From the NCBI GenBank assembly GCA_014905825.1, contig JACGCN010000027.1, forward strand, positions 496,001-560,000: DNA of 64,000 nucleotides, given 5' to 3'. The notes under the pieces were generated by a model. It searched no databases. It saw only the letters and a list, made by a program, of their open reading frames with translations, and was not told where the DNA came from. Below are positions 35,280-46,975 of this stretch, in pieces. Source of the DNA: Lyophyllum atratum. Its lineage: Eukaryota; Basidiomycota; Agaricomycetes; Agaricales; Lyophyllaceae. Every line of letters starts with the position of its first letter. Positions within the stretch are counted from its first letter, which is position 1. Made by a program: the position numbers and the translations under genes.

Positions 35280-35565
35280 CTAAGCAGAAGTCAAGGGTCA
35301 GTCTAGTTCAAGTGTACGAGAAAGCCTCAGGAAGTGTACGAGGAAGCCTAAGCACAAGTGTAAGGACAAGTCAACAAGAAGTGTCTTTAGTGTATAATGT
35401 ATGAAGCCTAAGCGGAAGTGTGAGGGCAAGTGTACGATGAAGACTAAGCGGAAGTGTAGGGCAAGTGTACGATGAAGTGTAAGGGCAAGTGTACGATGAA
35501 GACTAAGCAGAAGTGTAAGGGCAAGTCAAGGACAAGTCAACGAGAAGTGTAAGGAGAAAATCCGA
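35280..35565. repeat. Subterminal minisatellite-like array of the KDZ element
   Basis: Irregular tandem array built from GAAGTGTAAGGGCAAG, TGTACGATGAAG and CTAAGCAGAAG-like words. Similar words in inverted orientation are scattered at about 45760-46080, at the other end of the element. Such subterminal repeats usually bind the transposase. Confidence 0.65.
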
Positions 35566-35571
35566 AGTAGC

Positions 35572-38500
35572 CTACGAAGTCAACCTAAAAGCATCGTCGC
35601 GCTTCTTCTCACAATCGGATGCTAATGAGGAATACATCGCCGCCTGTTTGTGGCAGTACGCGGTGTACCCTGGGGCAGGTTTCTTGCTCGCAAGTTCGGA
35701 CCATACCTCGGACATTCGATGGAACGAGGCAATGCTTCGCCGGAACTCCTCTTCCAGGATCTCCTTCTCCTCCCTCGCCCGATCACGCGCGGCCCGATCG
35801 CGAAACCATTTGACTCTGTCCACTGAAATCGAGTCAGTAAAATATAGACACGAAACCAAACAGCATACCATACTCTCGATGCTCCATTCATTCTCTTCCT
35901 CTGTAGACATCCCACTCGGCCGCCCTATGAGCCAAAACCATGGATCCTGTGTCCGCGAACTCCCAAGTTTATGCTGCTCCGTGACATTCTTCATCCACAG
36001 TTGATCGTCGAGTAGTGGCTCGAGAGTTTTGTTGTCCTTAGACAGACCCAGGGACAGCAGCGCTGTATAAGCGCGCCGGTATTTCCCTGCGGCAGCCTTC
36101 TTCTCTGCTTCGAGGGTGCGCAAGTACTGCTGGGCGCGGGTGTTGGGCTTTTGACCATGTACGAATTTCTTCTTGAATTCGAGGTTCGCATTACAAGTCT
36201 TGATTGCCAGTCGAAGTTCAGCGAGCGCATCATGGGCTTGACCTTCACGAAGCTTGTACTCGATCACGGCCAAGCCATTGAGCCCCAAAGCCTCGCGCTG
36301 CTCCGGTTTGAACGACGACGGCAGGAGGAGTGGAGCTTTCTCCGGTGTAGATGCGTCCACAACGGAGAGTTGATTGCTCAGGACTGGAAAAGCCGCCAAT
36401 TGGTCTTGTCGCCAGTTCGAAAGATCGCGATTCAATTTCGCACGAAGGGATGCGAGATCATTGTCAACATGGTCAGCGAGCTTTGCAGAAACCATCGCTC
36501 TAAGGTATACAGTGAGACATGGCACAGAAGCAATCCATATAGAGGTCTTACTGTGTATGCTCTAATTGGAGACCCACATTGACTAGAGCTACGTCCCCAG
36601 TCCCCAGCTTCGATGTCACCTGGTCTTGGACAAGAGATTGGTAGACAGTGCCAAGCGTCGGTGGTCCTGTAAATACTATGAGCAAATGGTGAAGGACGAA
36701 TTGAGTCGGTCAACGTGCCATTCTTGACTTGAACTTCGTAGACACTCGTGACAACATTGCCAACCACCTTCACCTCCGTGTCCATCGCGTTCCAGGCTGC
36801 GATCCGATCCTCTGGATGCAAGACGGTCAATTGCTCGAAGTTATCCTCCCGCGTCTTCAGAGTCTTGATACATGTCTTGTACATGCGGTCGAGCGTCGCA
36901 GCTAGGGATGCACTTAGACAAGAAGGACAGTTACGAGAAATGTACATACCCATCTGGTGCAGCTTTGTCCAATTCCAATAACCCATGAAGTCATCAAGGG
37001 CATCGTGGCGGTGCCCGTCGTTCATCTCCTTTGTGCTCCCGGCCGACTGATTCTGTTCCGCCCACCCACCCTCTATATTCTCCCCCCACGTCTCTCCTGA
37101 ATACTTCTTGTATGTGAAAGACCATGCGAGCATGCAAAGGAGGACGTGGTTGAGGACGTGCATCTTGGGAATGGCTCCCCGTATCTTGTCAAGTATCGAG
37201 ACCATTCTAGGGAACCACTTCGAAAACCGCTTGCGCAGGTTGATGACATATTGGCACCAGATATCATAGGAGATGAGGATCCAGCGCAGCTGCCATAACT
37301 CGACCAAAACGAGCATTAGGGCAAAGTCTGTTCGCCGGAATCTATGATGAATCAGGAGGTAGATCGGATCGCGGGAGAGATAGACTTACTCCTCGCCCTT
37401 GACTAAGTCTACTGTGCCCTGTGGCATGTAAAAGCCATGTCGCGCGCATTGAAATGCCACGACACCGCTGATGACCGCGTTTTTAAACTTGATGACATTT
37501 TGAAGTCTTCCCGCTTGAAGATGAGGACAGGTCGGTGGCTGGAAAAAAGAATTCGTCAGCCTGGCCACGACTGGCAGGGAAAGTCGCACCTCTTCGGGAA
37601 CGGAATTTGTGTGTCTAAGGTATTCCTTATATGCTTCCGTAGGCACGAAGTAGGCGTTGCCATTGTTCAGGGCAGTGTCGTCCGGATCGTCATTCTTGTT
37701 CTTGCGCTGCAGCCGGAAATTGCCATCCGTCGATAGGAAAAGTGTATACTTATGCCTGAAGAACGAAAGGTTACAAAGGCATACACACGTGTCAACTGAC
37801 ACTTACGTCTCTTCAACTGTGGCAGCGTTGAGTATATCGGGATCGATGTTGAAGCCGACCTCAATGCAGGCTGGGCATCGAACTGTCAGGGATTTTCGTC
37901 GGCGATGACATAGAACAGCATCGATCCCGTGAGCCTGCCCAGTTCGGCGAACAAGGGCAAGGTGATTCCACACACGTGACGCCGCAGCGAATTCACGATA
38001 TCGATCCTGAGCGCGGGGGTCAAATTCTTTCGAAAATGAGAATGAACAATAAACTTACAGGGACTTTGTGTGGAAAGGCGTTGTTCGTAAGGCTTGTGAA
38101 TGTTTTGGCATAATCGTAGGCGGATTTCTTGGACGTAAGGTTGCTGATGTGGAAATGTTTGAGCACCGCAAAGGTCATTGCCGTCTCTGGGTGTTTCATC
38201 GTCGCGGGAAACAGGCGAGCACGAACAAGTTGCTCTGCGTCAGGTACCACTTTGCAGTAACAATACTCAATGAGAGTACGGTGGACGCCGTTAACGTGAA
38301 TGACGATGGTTGCACGAGGTGGCTTTGAGGCTGGGTGGTTTGGGCACCGACCGGTGTGATGCCCCAGTCTGATCACGAAGTCGAGCTCTGATAGCTCCAC
38401 GCGACGGAAGAAGGTACCAATCCATTCATCGAGGAAATGGAACGGGTGGTGTTGGTGTGCTGCCACAATACATTCTTTACAAAGAAGGTGTGACTGGAAA

Positions 38501-38947
38501 CATTCCGTACAGCGAAATTTGGCGGAAATTTTGCCGCAGGGACAGGGTTGGCCGAGACGCGAATCGTGCTCCGTAGAGAGAATCGCCTCTTGAAGGCTTT
38601 CAAAATGCTTGGAGAAAGTGTCCATCAAAACCGACGCACCCTGTGCTTAGGTGTCAATGAAAGATGAGTCACGGTGCCGGGAACGGACTCACCTGTTTTC
38701 GAGGTGGCTTCTTCTGCTGCTCTTCAGTGGGCGCGGACGGCTGTGTACTTGCTTCAGGCTGGACTGTCATTTGTGGCAGTGGCGAAGTTCGCGGGCGCTT
38801 CTGAACAGGCTCGTGAACGGTTCTGGTGACGGACGAGCCGGATGCTGATACCGCGACGTTGACTTCGACATCTGGTTCGACGTCAGAATCCGTGTCGTAG
38901 CCACCAGCAGCGCCCTTGCGCTTGAAAGGTCGACATTTCTGGGACAT
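35572..38947 (-). CDS. KDZ transposase with CxC2 cysteine cluster
   Basis: Catalyses cut-and-paste movement of the element. Start is the ATG at 38947 (MSQKCRPFKRKG). Order: basic/acidic head, CxC2-type cluster (QPCPCGKISAKFRC, CFQSHLLCKEC, HQHHPFHFLDEW), further paired cysteines (CPACIE), RNase H-fold core with ISYDIWCQY (first catalytic Asp), IPKMHVLNHVLLCM, and the family signature GETWGENIEGGWAEQNQSAG with STKEMNDGHRHDALDDFMGY, then a long helical C-terminus with WFRDRAARDRAREEKE. About eight exons; total roughly 1,050-1,100 residues. I see no internal stop or frameshift within the exons read, so it may be active. Intron boundaries are approximate around 37.3-38.0 kb. Confidence 0.9.
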
Positions 38948-39211
38948 GATAGCGGGAGGAGAAGCTTCACGAGTGCCACTCGTGTGCGTTGCACCATACT
39001 ACTAGTGTTGGGCCAGCTACACATTCAAACGCCGCGTTGTCTTTGGGTGGCACTCATTAGTGGTCAAAGCACATGAGACATCAAGATTTGGAATCGATAC
39101 GTGATAGTTACATTATACATCATCTAATTGTACTGGCCAAGCGCTGAGACAATGACCAGTCAGAAACCATGAATGATGCGAGATACATGGGATGACATAC
39201 CTAGCAAGTGA

Positions 39212-41422
39212 TTACGCCTTTGAGTTCTTGGCCTCGGCCTCCAAAATTTGATTCATATCATAATAGACCATGGGGGTGGGATTGAGGTGTTCGAATGCAG
39301 GAGGGGGTAAGACTAACCCAGGTACGTTGTGCGAGAGTCGGCGAGGAATGACAGGTGCGCGCCTGAAATGATTAAAGAACGTCTGGGTATAGAATTGAGC
39401 GATGCGCTCCTCCAGCTCGTCAATATCGCCTTCGCGCCATTTAATTTGATCGACACTAAATATGTCAGGCTTCTTGCCAGGCCAGTCTCTCATCAAACGT
39501 TGTAACCCGAGAAGGTATCGACACCGCTCTTTCGAGTCGTAGCTTGCAATGCCATGATTGGCCTCGGGAAGCGCGGCGACGAGAAGTTGGCCAGACGGAA
39601 AGCATGCGGTGACCAGTGCTTGACGAGATCTGGAGTGCGACAAGTCGTCCGGAGGTGAGTATACACGGCAATCAAGAGCCAGGAGCTCTTGTCGAAAGTT
39701 GAGTTCAGCCAGCTCCCACAGAATCTCCTCGAAGTCTTGGTCACCCAATGACTCGAACGCCTTGCCTTCCCAAGCAACGGGGTCGATAGCATCTGGATTT
39801 AGTTCTACTCCTTCCATCTCGGGCGCATTTTGGAGGAAATCATTTAAGTTCGCGCGCTGTTCAGCGTTCTTTGTGTCAGTGCGCAGCTTTGACGGTCCTT
39901 GTTCTAGGTAGTCGAGGCTGAGAAGCATCTTCCAAGCCTTGCCTGACATTGGGCGGGCATCGGAAGTGGAGAAACTGAACCGGTGGATAAGAGCTTGACG
40001 ATAACGAAGCCAGCTACGAAACACAGCATCACGACGCTCCCGTTTCTCGACTGCAACGAATGACGCCGGCTCTGGAAAAGCATAATTGTAGTCTGTATGT
40101 GCTTGTTCGGCATTCACGACGTTGGTCATAGTGCGGTCAACGTTCCGCAGCGCTGCACGCCAGGCAGGGATCGGAGGAGGGTAGATGGGATCATCTGGAT
40201 CTTCAAACTTATCCCGACCCTGTGGTTCATAGAAGGATGACTTTGGCTTCGTTCGGCGTGCATCTAATTTGCACATTGAACAAGACGGCCTCGAGGAAAA
40301 CGAAACATTACTTACAAGGACTATATTGATAAGCACGTGATTTTCGGTTCACCAGAGTAGTAGTTGCTGGCAGAGGCTCCGTTCGCGGCGTGACACAAGT
40401 GTGGCCAAATGGGTTCGGGTAAGTTTGCAATCCACGGGTGAACATCAGCATGGCGGCGTATTTGGCAGTGCATGTACGGCCTCGATATATTGCTTTGTAC
40501 GTAGGGTTTACAGCTTCGTCGAGTGGGATGAAACCCTCAGCAGTAATGGGGGTCACTACCTCAAGGATGCGAATCGATGTTGCCTCAGCGAAAGGCCGAA
40601 CTAAGTACACCGGAATTTTTGCACGAAATAGATCCGCGCAGATCTCAAGACTCGTGGTGAATGTACCCACGACCCTCGCCAGCTTAGCGTCGGGGTCTAC
40701 CTGTGCATTTTGGATGAGCCGTGCTTTGTAGATATCTGCAAAATCCAAGCACGCATGTAGTTCTAGGGCCATGCGTTGGGTTTCCCGGACAAGAAGTTGG
40801 GCCAAGCGGAATGACGTTGGGAGGTACGAGAGGCGATCGAGGAAGCTGGTGATCATGTTGGCGAGGATCTGGATGTACTCATTCGATTTATGGTTTTCGG
40901 CAGCCGCGCGGTCTACAAGAAGTTGACAAGGAATACGGAGGCGTGCAATATACCAACCCTGAAGGCGACCCAGACCTTCCAACAAAGACCCTTCCCGCAC
41001 AAAATCCTCCCTGGCTGGGAAAGCCCACAGGACGCACATAGGGTCGGTTTGATCACGAGGTGGATGTGGAATCAGAGGAAGATGGGACGAAGTATGTGTA
41101 AAATTCTGTGGCCACATCAGAGGATCGTCATCACCATATCGCAGATTAGAGCGAAGATATAGTGGACGATCACCGCCGAGAGGTGGATAATATATGCTTC
41201 GCACATTGGGACTAGTGACTATATACCGCCCGACGTCAATTACGGCCCCTACTAACCCGTCGAAAGCTTGGATTTCTGTTTGTAACATAGTTGAGGGAGA
41301 GACTACAACGAAACCTAAAAGTACGTACCTCGACCTTCGAGCTCGTTTCGTTTATGCAGCAGTAATGAAGGGTTCTTGTGTAACTCCTCTCTTGTCGGCG
41401 GGTGGGACCATGGATCAGCCAT
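39212..41422 (-). CDS. Large KDZ-associated protein of unknown function
   Basis: Three exons: 41422-41329 (MADPWSHPPTREEL...), 41275 to about 40314, and about 40269-39212; phases close at both junctions. About 700 residues. The first half is helical (ILANMITSFLDRLSYLPTSF). The second half is rich in charged helices (DFEEILWELAELNFRQELLA) and has tryptophans and a FFNHFRRAPVIPRRLSHNVP motif near the C-terminus. I recognise no catalytic motif, zinc cluster or signal peptide; in particular there is no TET/JBP His-x-Asp...His pattern. I recall similar proteins near KDZ transposases in other mushrooms, so it is probably an accessory transposon protein. Function unknown. Confidence 0.75.
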
Positions 41423-41700
41423 TGCTGCAGAGAGTTAGCGGATACCAACAGAGATGCTGCGTCAAAACGTACGTTGTAGGTTCGATAGCACGATCGCGCG
41501 AGCCAGGTTATGGAGGGTCGATACGTCGGGATCGTTCGGGCGAGTGAAGGGTCGATGGATATCTAAGCAAAAGTCAGCCGACGTGTCGCATCGCAACTTG
41601 ACGCAAAACGCACCCTGGGTGGGGAAAGCACGAACAGAGCCGACCGGTAAGAGAAGCCCGAAGGTAACGAGCTATGAGCCGTCGAGAGACTTGAGACAGA

Positions 41701-42448
41701 GGTTGCAGTATCAGCCGTTTGTGCAACGAGCTGAACGAGCTACCGAAGGTAATACTCGCAGGAAGGGGGTAAGGTCGGAACGGAATAAGCCTTGAGGATG
41801 CTTGAGGTCGAGGCCAGGTGTGCTTGAGGTCCAGGAGGCGAGATCAGCCGTTTGTACAACGAGCTGAGCGAGCTACCAAGGGTAGTACTCGCAGGAAGGG
41901 ATGGGGTGGACTTGAAGCGAAAGCAGGGGGAGCAATGGTGATGAACGACGAAAACCTAAGCTATGGAGACGTGGGAGGGAAGACTTGAAGGTGAGAACTT
42001 ACTGGCTTGTGCATCCGACGTGGGTGGGAAAATCTGAAGGTGAGAATTTGTTAAGTCAGACTCCCGATGCTACTTCCCGCCTCCATTCTGATGTCGCCGA
42101 CGCCAATTGCTGTCCTTACGCAGGTCCCCCCCGATACCGGTATCTCGAACAAGGCGTATCCTCAACAGCTTCGTCAAGGATATCTTCGAGCGCACAGCTA
42201 CCGAAGCCTAGAGTGCGTATCATTTTCCTAACTTCCTTTCCTTCGTTCCAACTTACTTACGAGTCGTTAATCAACAGGACACAACCTCAGTGCCGCTCAT
42301 CCTCTCCGGTGAACTCGCTACCATGCTGTCTCGGAGGACACTCCCACGTCAACGAAACCCATTCCTGCGAGTACTACCTTTGGTAGCTCGCTCAGCTCGT
42401 TGTACAAACGGCTGATCTCGCCTACTCGACCTCAAGCAACCTCAAGAT
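41701..42448. repeat. Three-copy repeat forming a large inverted repeat
   Basis: Units at about 41701-41769 and 41793-41906 are direct copies, and 42358-42448 is an inverted copy. The core is CAGCCGTTTGTACAACGAGC followed by TGAGCGAGCTACC and GTAGTACTCGCAGGAA. The second and third units differ at only a few positions over about 85 bp and could form a long hairpin with a 450-bp loop. It lies between two divergent genes of the KDZ element. Confidence 0.7.
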
Positions 42449-43219
42449 TACCCATCAGGTGTTCCACCTTTCTGTCGCAGGCACAATGTTCCGTTGCCCG
42501 TCCAACTTGACGAACAGTCAGTTGGTCTGCTCGCCGCGTTGGACATATGCAGGTGCCGACGAACCTCGCCGCGTCGCTTGGACACTGCCTCTGTCCTGTT
42601 ACAGGTAGAACGCACCGTAAGGCTATGTTTCTTTGCTGATATGGCATCTTTTCTGACTCATGCTCGATCATTTTAGGCACCTCGTTAATGCACGTCAACG
42701 TCTGGATTTCCTACCGCTGACATCCCTAATCCTATCATACTCGATCTCATACATTGTCGCTTGTCTTATCTGAGAACTAGTTAGTTACCTACTACAGTTA
42801 TCATTCCCAATCACTATCTTATATAACTTACAATGCACCAGGTCTCGAGTTCCTATGCAACTATCAAGGGTGCGCTTGGACCAGCTATACACATTCAGTC
42901 TCCTCAGCCGCCTTCGCTTGGTCACTACGGGCTTCGACCAATGAACCTGGCCCTAGATCGCGATCTCCGATTCCTTCACGGTTCCTCCCCGCTTGGCCAT
43001 AGTGTCGTGACAAATATGCTGCATTGATGTTGGCCAGGTCGGCCAGCCTTCCCAAGGCCCGATGTCTCGCGACCGCTGGGCCATTACGGGTCTTTTCCGG
43101 ACACAGTGCGGCACAATGGCATGCACCATTACCACTTTGCAAATGCCGCAGGTGCAAAACTATAAAGTCCTCCACTCGTCGTGCCACCCTCCTTTTTCGC
43201 AATCCTCTATCGGTTTATC

Positions 43220-45752
43220 ATGTCAACTCCACCTGCTGACTCGACCTCCTCTGGTGCTGAAGCACCTCCTTTGAATAAGCAACTTCCTGCTTTCGAGCCG
43301 CGCACCCCATCTACCCCGTCTCGGGAGCCGTCGACTTCCTCCATCCGCCCTGAGCAGAAGGCCTTCACGGGACCGCAACGCGGACACCTCATGAAACATA
43401 TGCCAAATTACGCGACTTATGTTGCCGGCTTGCAAGGCAAAGGACCACGAGGGCTAGCTGGCGTCAAGGGATGCAAGTCTCAATGGGTCATGGACAATGT
43501 CTACCCAGGCTATGTTCAGGAGTTCAGGTGTGAACAGGAGGGCGGTCCGAACCTCGCCAGCTTGCAGAAAGTATGTTTTTATATCCACTACGTCTGGTCA
43601 AAGGTCTAATCATTCCTCGTTCCTACAGGCAATGATTAAGTTCTTTTCGAACAACGTGAAGGCTTCAGGAGACCAAGTGTCTGGTCACATGCGGCTCTCC
43701 TTCGCTTCGAGCAGCAAACCTCGCGCGACCAACGCTGTCAAACTTTTCGCAGCGGAAAACAGCGATGCGATCAATCAGAAGATCAAGAGCGACCGAGTCG
43801 AGCTTGGCCTAACGCCACAGCAGGCCAACCTCAAGCTCTGGCATAAGCACAAGAATGAACTCTACGATGAGCTTGACGACGAGACGCACAATAAGTACGA
43901 GACCATGGCGGCTGAACACAATGCCCGCCTCACACAACCACCATCCCGTGAAGCAGTATTTGCGTGAGTCATCCGACGATGTGGTCACTAGCAGGTCACT
44001 AATGCAATGTCTTGTAGCAAGCAGAACGCACTCATGCCAACGACGGCGGCGGCTCTAGAGAGCATGTGTGGGTGGGGTCACGAAGGTCATGGCGATGTTG
44101 CATTCTTTGTGCAAGTGGCGTACAGGAATGAAAAGGATGACGTGAAAATGTTCAAGTACGACATCATGCGTCGTGTCGTTATACGTCAACTAATACCTCT
44201 CAAGTCTTACAGTGAGTAGCGCTGTAAACACTGAACGATTCTCGAACAGCTGCCCGAACTTCAAGGACTATCGCAAGGAGTTCCGACAGTTCTTCGACAA
44301 GACCCTTCCTGGTAAGTTCGAACCTTCACGGTGCTCAGCAAATTACTGAGGCATCTGCACATAGTCACGCGAGTGGACGCATCTGATTCTAAGTCAGGCT
44401 CGGCGCCTAACCCTCTCACTATTTCATTCAATGAGGACGGCATTCCCTTGCTTCCGACCGATGAGCCCGACGACATTCCTGCTAAAACTGCAAGAGTCTT
44501 GTTAGTACGCTACTTCGAAGCCATGTGGAGTGCGTTCATCTCATTCAAGGACCTGTATCTCTTTATTGACATCACCTCTTAGAGCACTCTAACAGCGGTG
44601 CAATACCTTGGGACGTTTTGGCAGCTTCGGATCGCTCCTCCGTAGGACTGGTTCACGAGGCATTGGCAGCTTATCCAAGCCTGCACATCGACCGCATGAA
44701 ATTCCCTGAAGTTCTGCAGCTTTACGGTTTGATTTTCGAAGCACAGGGCCGATCAGAGTACATCGTTCAATTCTCCGCTAGTACCCACGGCGACGACGGC
44801 GACGACGACGACATCATCGAGATCCACAGCGCGGGACCATCTCAGGCAGTCCTTCCCCCTTCACCTTCCGCACCTTCCGCTGCCTCCGACGCATCGCCAC
44901 AATCGGGACCTGCCATTCCTATCCTAGACTTCACGTCACCAATGCTGCAGGAGTTAGGATTCACGATAGATCCTGATTCGATCAGTGCTGTTGCGACCGG
45001 CTCGGATGCTAACGAGGAGCCTGAAAACGGTTCATCTGCAAGCGCTGAACCCCCCAGCCGTGGCCGTGGTAGAGGTAGAGGCTCGAGTAGAGGCCGGCGT
45101 GGACGTGGGCGTGGCCATGGTGGACGTGGACGTGGAGGGCGTATTGGACAACCTACGGAGGACAGTGCCCCCGCATCTCCTACTCCACTCAGTCTCCCTG
45201 TCGTTGGAGCTGCTGCCACCGGCTCTGCCGCTGAACCAGTATCCACAACGAACACTACTCAAATGACCGTCGCAGGTCCTCTTCCGGTCATCCGAGTCTC
45301 TCCTATAGCCACAGTTCCTCTCCGACATCATGCCGTCGGATCGCCCGAAGCTGAATCGGATGCCGCAAAAGCCGCCGGACCACTTGGGGATGCGAGCCCA
45401 GTCGCCAGTTCAAAGGTGTCCGCTGCTGCCATAGCTCGTACGCCAGCATCAGTTGCCACTCCCATTCCTGTCACCACCCACATGCGACCTCCGGCGAAGC
45501 CTGCCACCTCACACACCGTCACATCAGCACCTGTAGCGACCAGTGCCGTACACTCGGTAGGTGCTGCCGACGAACCCCGCCGAAGCAGCCGTAAGCGCAA
45601 AGCAGCAGAGGCCGACGAGGAGAAGTCTACTGAACCTGTCCAGAAACGGAAAGCTCGGGACCGCTGGGAATATGTTCCAGTTGCTGAGAAGGTATGACTG
45701 CACAGATTTCTTCGCTCGTATCCGGCTAACTATTGCTATGCTTTGTAGGCTT
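43220..45752 (+). CDS. Divergent HMG-box protein of the KDZ element
   Basis: Start is the ATG at 43220 (MSTPPADSTSSG). At least six exons; the first is 43220-43570, the second starts at 43630, and the last probably adds Ala-stop after an intron at 45692-45746 (otherwise the stop is at 45697). Near residue 150, SSKPRATNAVKLFAAENSDA...NLKLWHKHKNELYDELDDET...YETMAAEHNARL has the pattern of an HMG box (basic N-term, aromatic/Trp core, Y-E-x-x-AAE-x-N end). The C-terminal part is Pro/Ser/Ala-rich with an RGG-type block (GRGRGRGSSRGRRGRGRG) and a nuclear signal (RRSSRKRKAAEADEEK). Divergent HMG proteins are a reported cargo of basidiomycete KDZ elements. The role is probably DNA binding or bending. 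Confidence 0.75.
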
Positions 45753-46155
45753 GAGTACGCTTCCGTACTACGCTTGGCTGCGCTGGTAGTAGTTAAACTT
45801 TCTAGGCTTCGCTTGCCAGACATCCTGTATGCTTGTTACACTTATGCTACTACCCATGATTATGAACCATTTACTACACTTTCCTATCCGGTATGGACTT
45901 GTTACGCTTATGATGATGTAGTACGATTTATTATGCTTTGTACGCTTTTATAAAATGATTTCCTATGATTCTTGGGTTCTTCATATACTTGATACACTTC
46001 CAACACCCTTCTCTCCCTATGCTTCAGTACGCAGTATAGACTTGCTTAGGCTTGACAAAAATCCCCCCCTACAGCAGCCTGACAGGCATAGGGGTAGGCT
46101 AAGTCTATTGTCATTACAATTACCGACGTACACTTAGCCTATCTACTGAAGTCCC

Positions 46156-46164
46156 CGTATCTTT
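46156..46164. repeat. Target-site duplication of the KDZ element, right
   Basis: CGTATCTTT, the partner of 35174-35182. Confidence 0.85.
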
Positions 46165-46817
46165 GTAGCCCAATCCTCTGGAAGGTAAATCCTTCGCATC
46201 TCCGCGACAAACTCTTTAAACGTCATGGCTAGAATCCTCGCACGGTCCCCGTTAATCCAATCCTTGATCCTGTTGTCGTGAATGCCCGTCATGGCTCTGC
46301 GGACCTGAGTAGCAGCTGGAACCTCTTTCAAGCCGAAGTAATCCTCACAACTGTCCTCGTATTCTCTAAGCACCTTCGGAGTCAAATCCCCTGCAGTTAA
46401 GGTGGGCAATTTCTGGTCCTTGATTTCGACGGTTGCAAGGGGTACTGGTGGAGGCGCGGTTTCGTACAGAGGCATTCTGGATGGTGAGTTTTCGCGTGTC
46501 AAAGGTGGTATGGATGAAGAATTGGAGGAATCGGATGAGTCGGACGGTGATCGATTACGACGTGGTGGAGGAGGTGCGGGTGGCGATGACGATGGAGCAC
46601 GAGTGGAAGGAGGTGTTGAGAGGGGCGATGATCCCGGAGGCGTTGAGTCAGGCGATGATCCACCCGGTGCAGGTGCAACGGCGGGCGGTTGGGCGATGTT
46701 CAATTTACCGCTGCGAGTGACTCGTGGTCGCAGCGGGGAAGAGGGCGGCAGACGAGACAGCTTGAATGGCGACGACGGACAGTTTCTGCAAAGAGCGTTA
46801 GAATACACGCTCAACAA
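46156..46817 (-). pseudogene. Gag N-terminus of the chromovirus, cut off by the KDZ insertion
   Basis: Minus-strand frame reading a Pro/Ser-rich head, then MPLYETAPPPVPLATVEIKD, LREYEDSCEDYFGLKEVPAA and FKEFVAEMRRIYLPEDWATK, then IR, after which KDZ sequence adds GLQ and a stop. It continues in phase at 35182 with RIQILSARLNPKTT. An acceptor-like CTCTTTGCAG precedes the frame near 46797, so a leader intron is possible. The first in-frame ATG is at 46475. The capsid-like helical domain is split, so the element is no longer autonomous. Confidence 0.85.
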
Positions 46818-46975
46818 TCGACGCGATCAATAAACGGAAGATAATAACACGATCGGTGTGAGCGGAAGCAGTTTCCCTTTCGGGACGAGATCTCCGATTC
46901 GGGAGCGAATTTAAGCAGAGGTTCGACCTCTCGGAACCAAAAATAGTGCGAGGCACAAGTCGGTTTAAAAAAAAG

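Larger units (their letters stand above)
35183..46155. mobile_element. KDZ DNA transposon, about 11 kb
   Basis: The element is defined by the 9-bp flanking duplication inside chromovirus gag. It holds three spliced genes: transposase (minus), a large unknown ORF (minus) and an HMG-box protein (plus). Inverted TAAGTGTAC words lie 22 bp from the left end (35205-35213) and 19 bp from the right end (46128-46136). GCCTAAGC/AAGTGTA words are abundant inside both ends in opposite orientation, forming subterminal repeats. Perfect long terminal inverted repeats are not seen. Published KDZ elements of basidiomycetes often carry TET/JBP dioxygenase and divergent HMG genes; I find the HMG gene but no TET/JBP motif. 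Confidence 0.88.

Noticed and set aside
35280..35565. CRISPR-like array
   Set aside because: Units are irregular, lack unique spacers and lie at a transposon end in a eukaryote; subterminal repeats explain them.
39212..41422. TET/JBP dioxygenase as KDZ cargo
   Set aside because: I looked for a His-x-Asp...His iron site and the usual flanking motifs in all KDZ ORFs and found none.
45032..45331. Minus-strand frame opposite the RGG block of the HMG protein
   Set aside because: Antisense of a low-complexity repeat-coding stretch.
46402..46833. Gly/Asp-rich plus-strand frame
   Set aside because: Antisense of the Pro/Ser-rich gag head of the chromovirus; no splice or domain support.
46930..46955. 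GGTTCCGAGAGGTCGAACC as a tRNA or a primer-binding site
   Set aside because: It resembles a T-arm but has no cloverleaf around it and lies about 25-40 bp away from the LTR edge, so it is not a standard primer-binding site.
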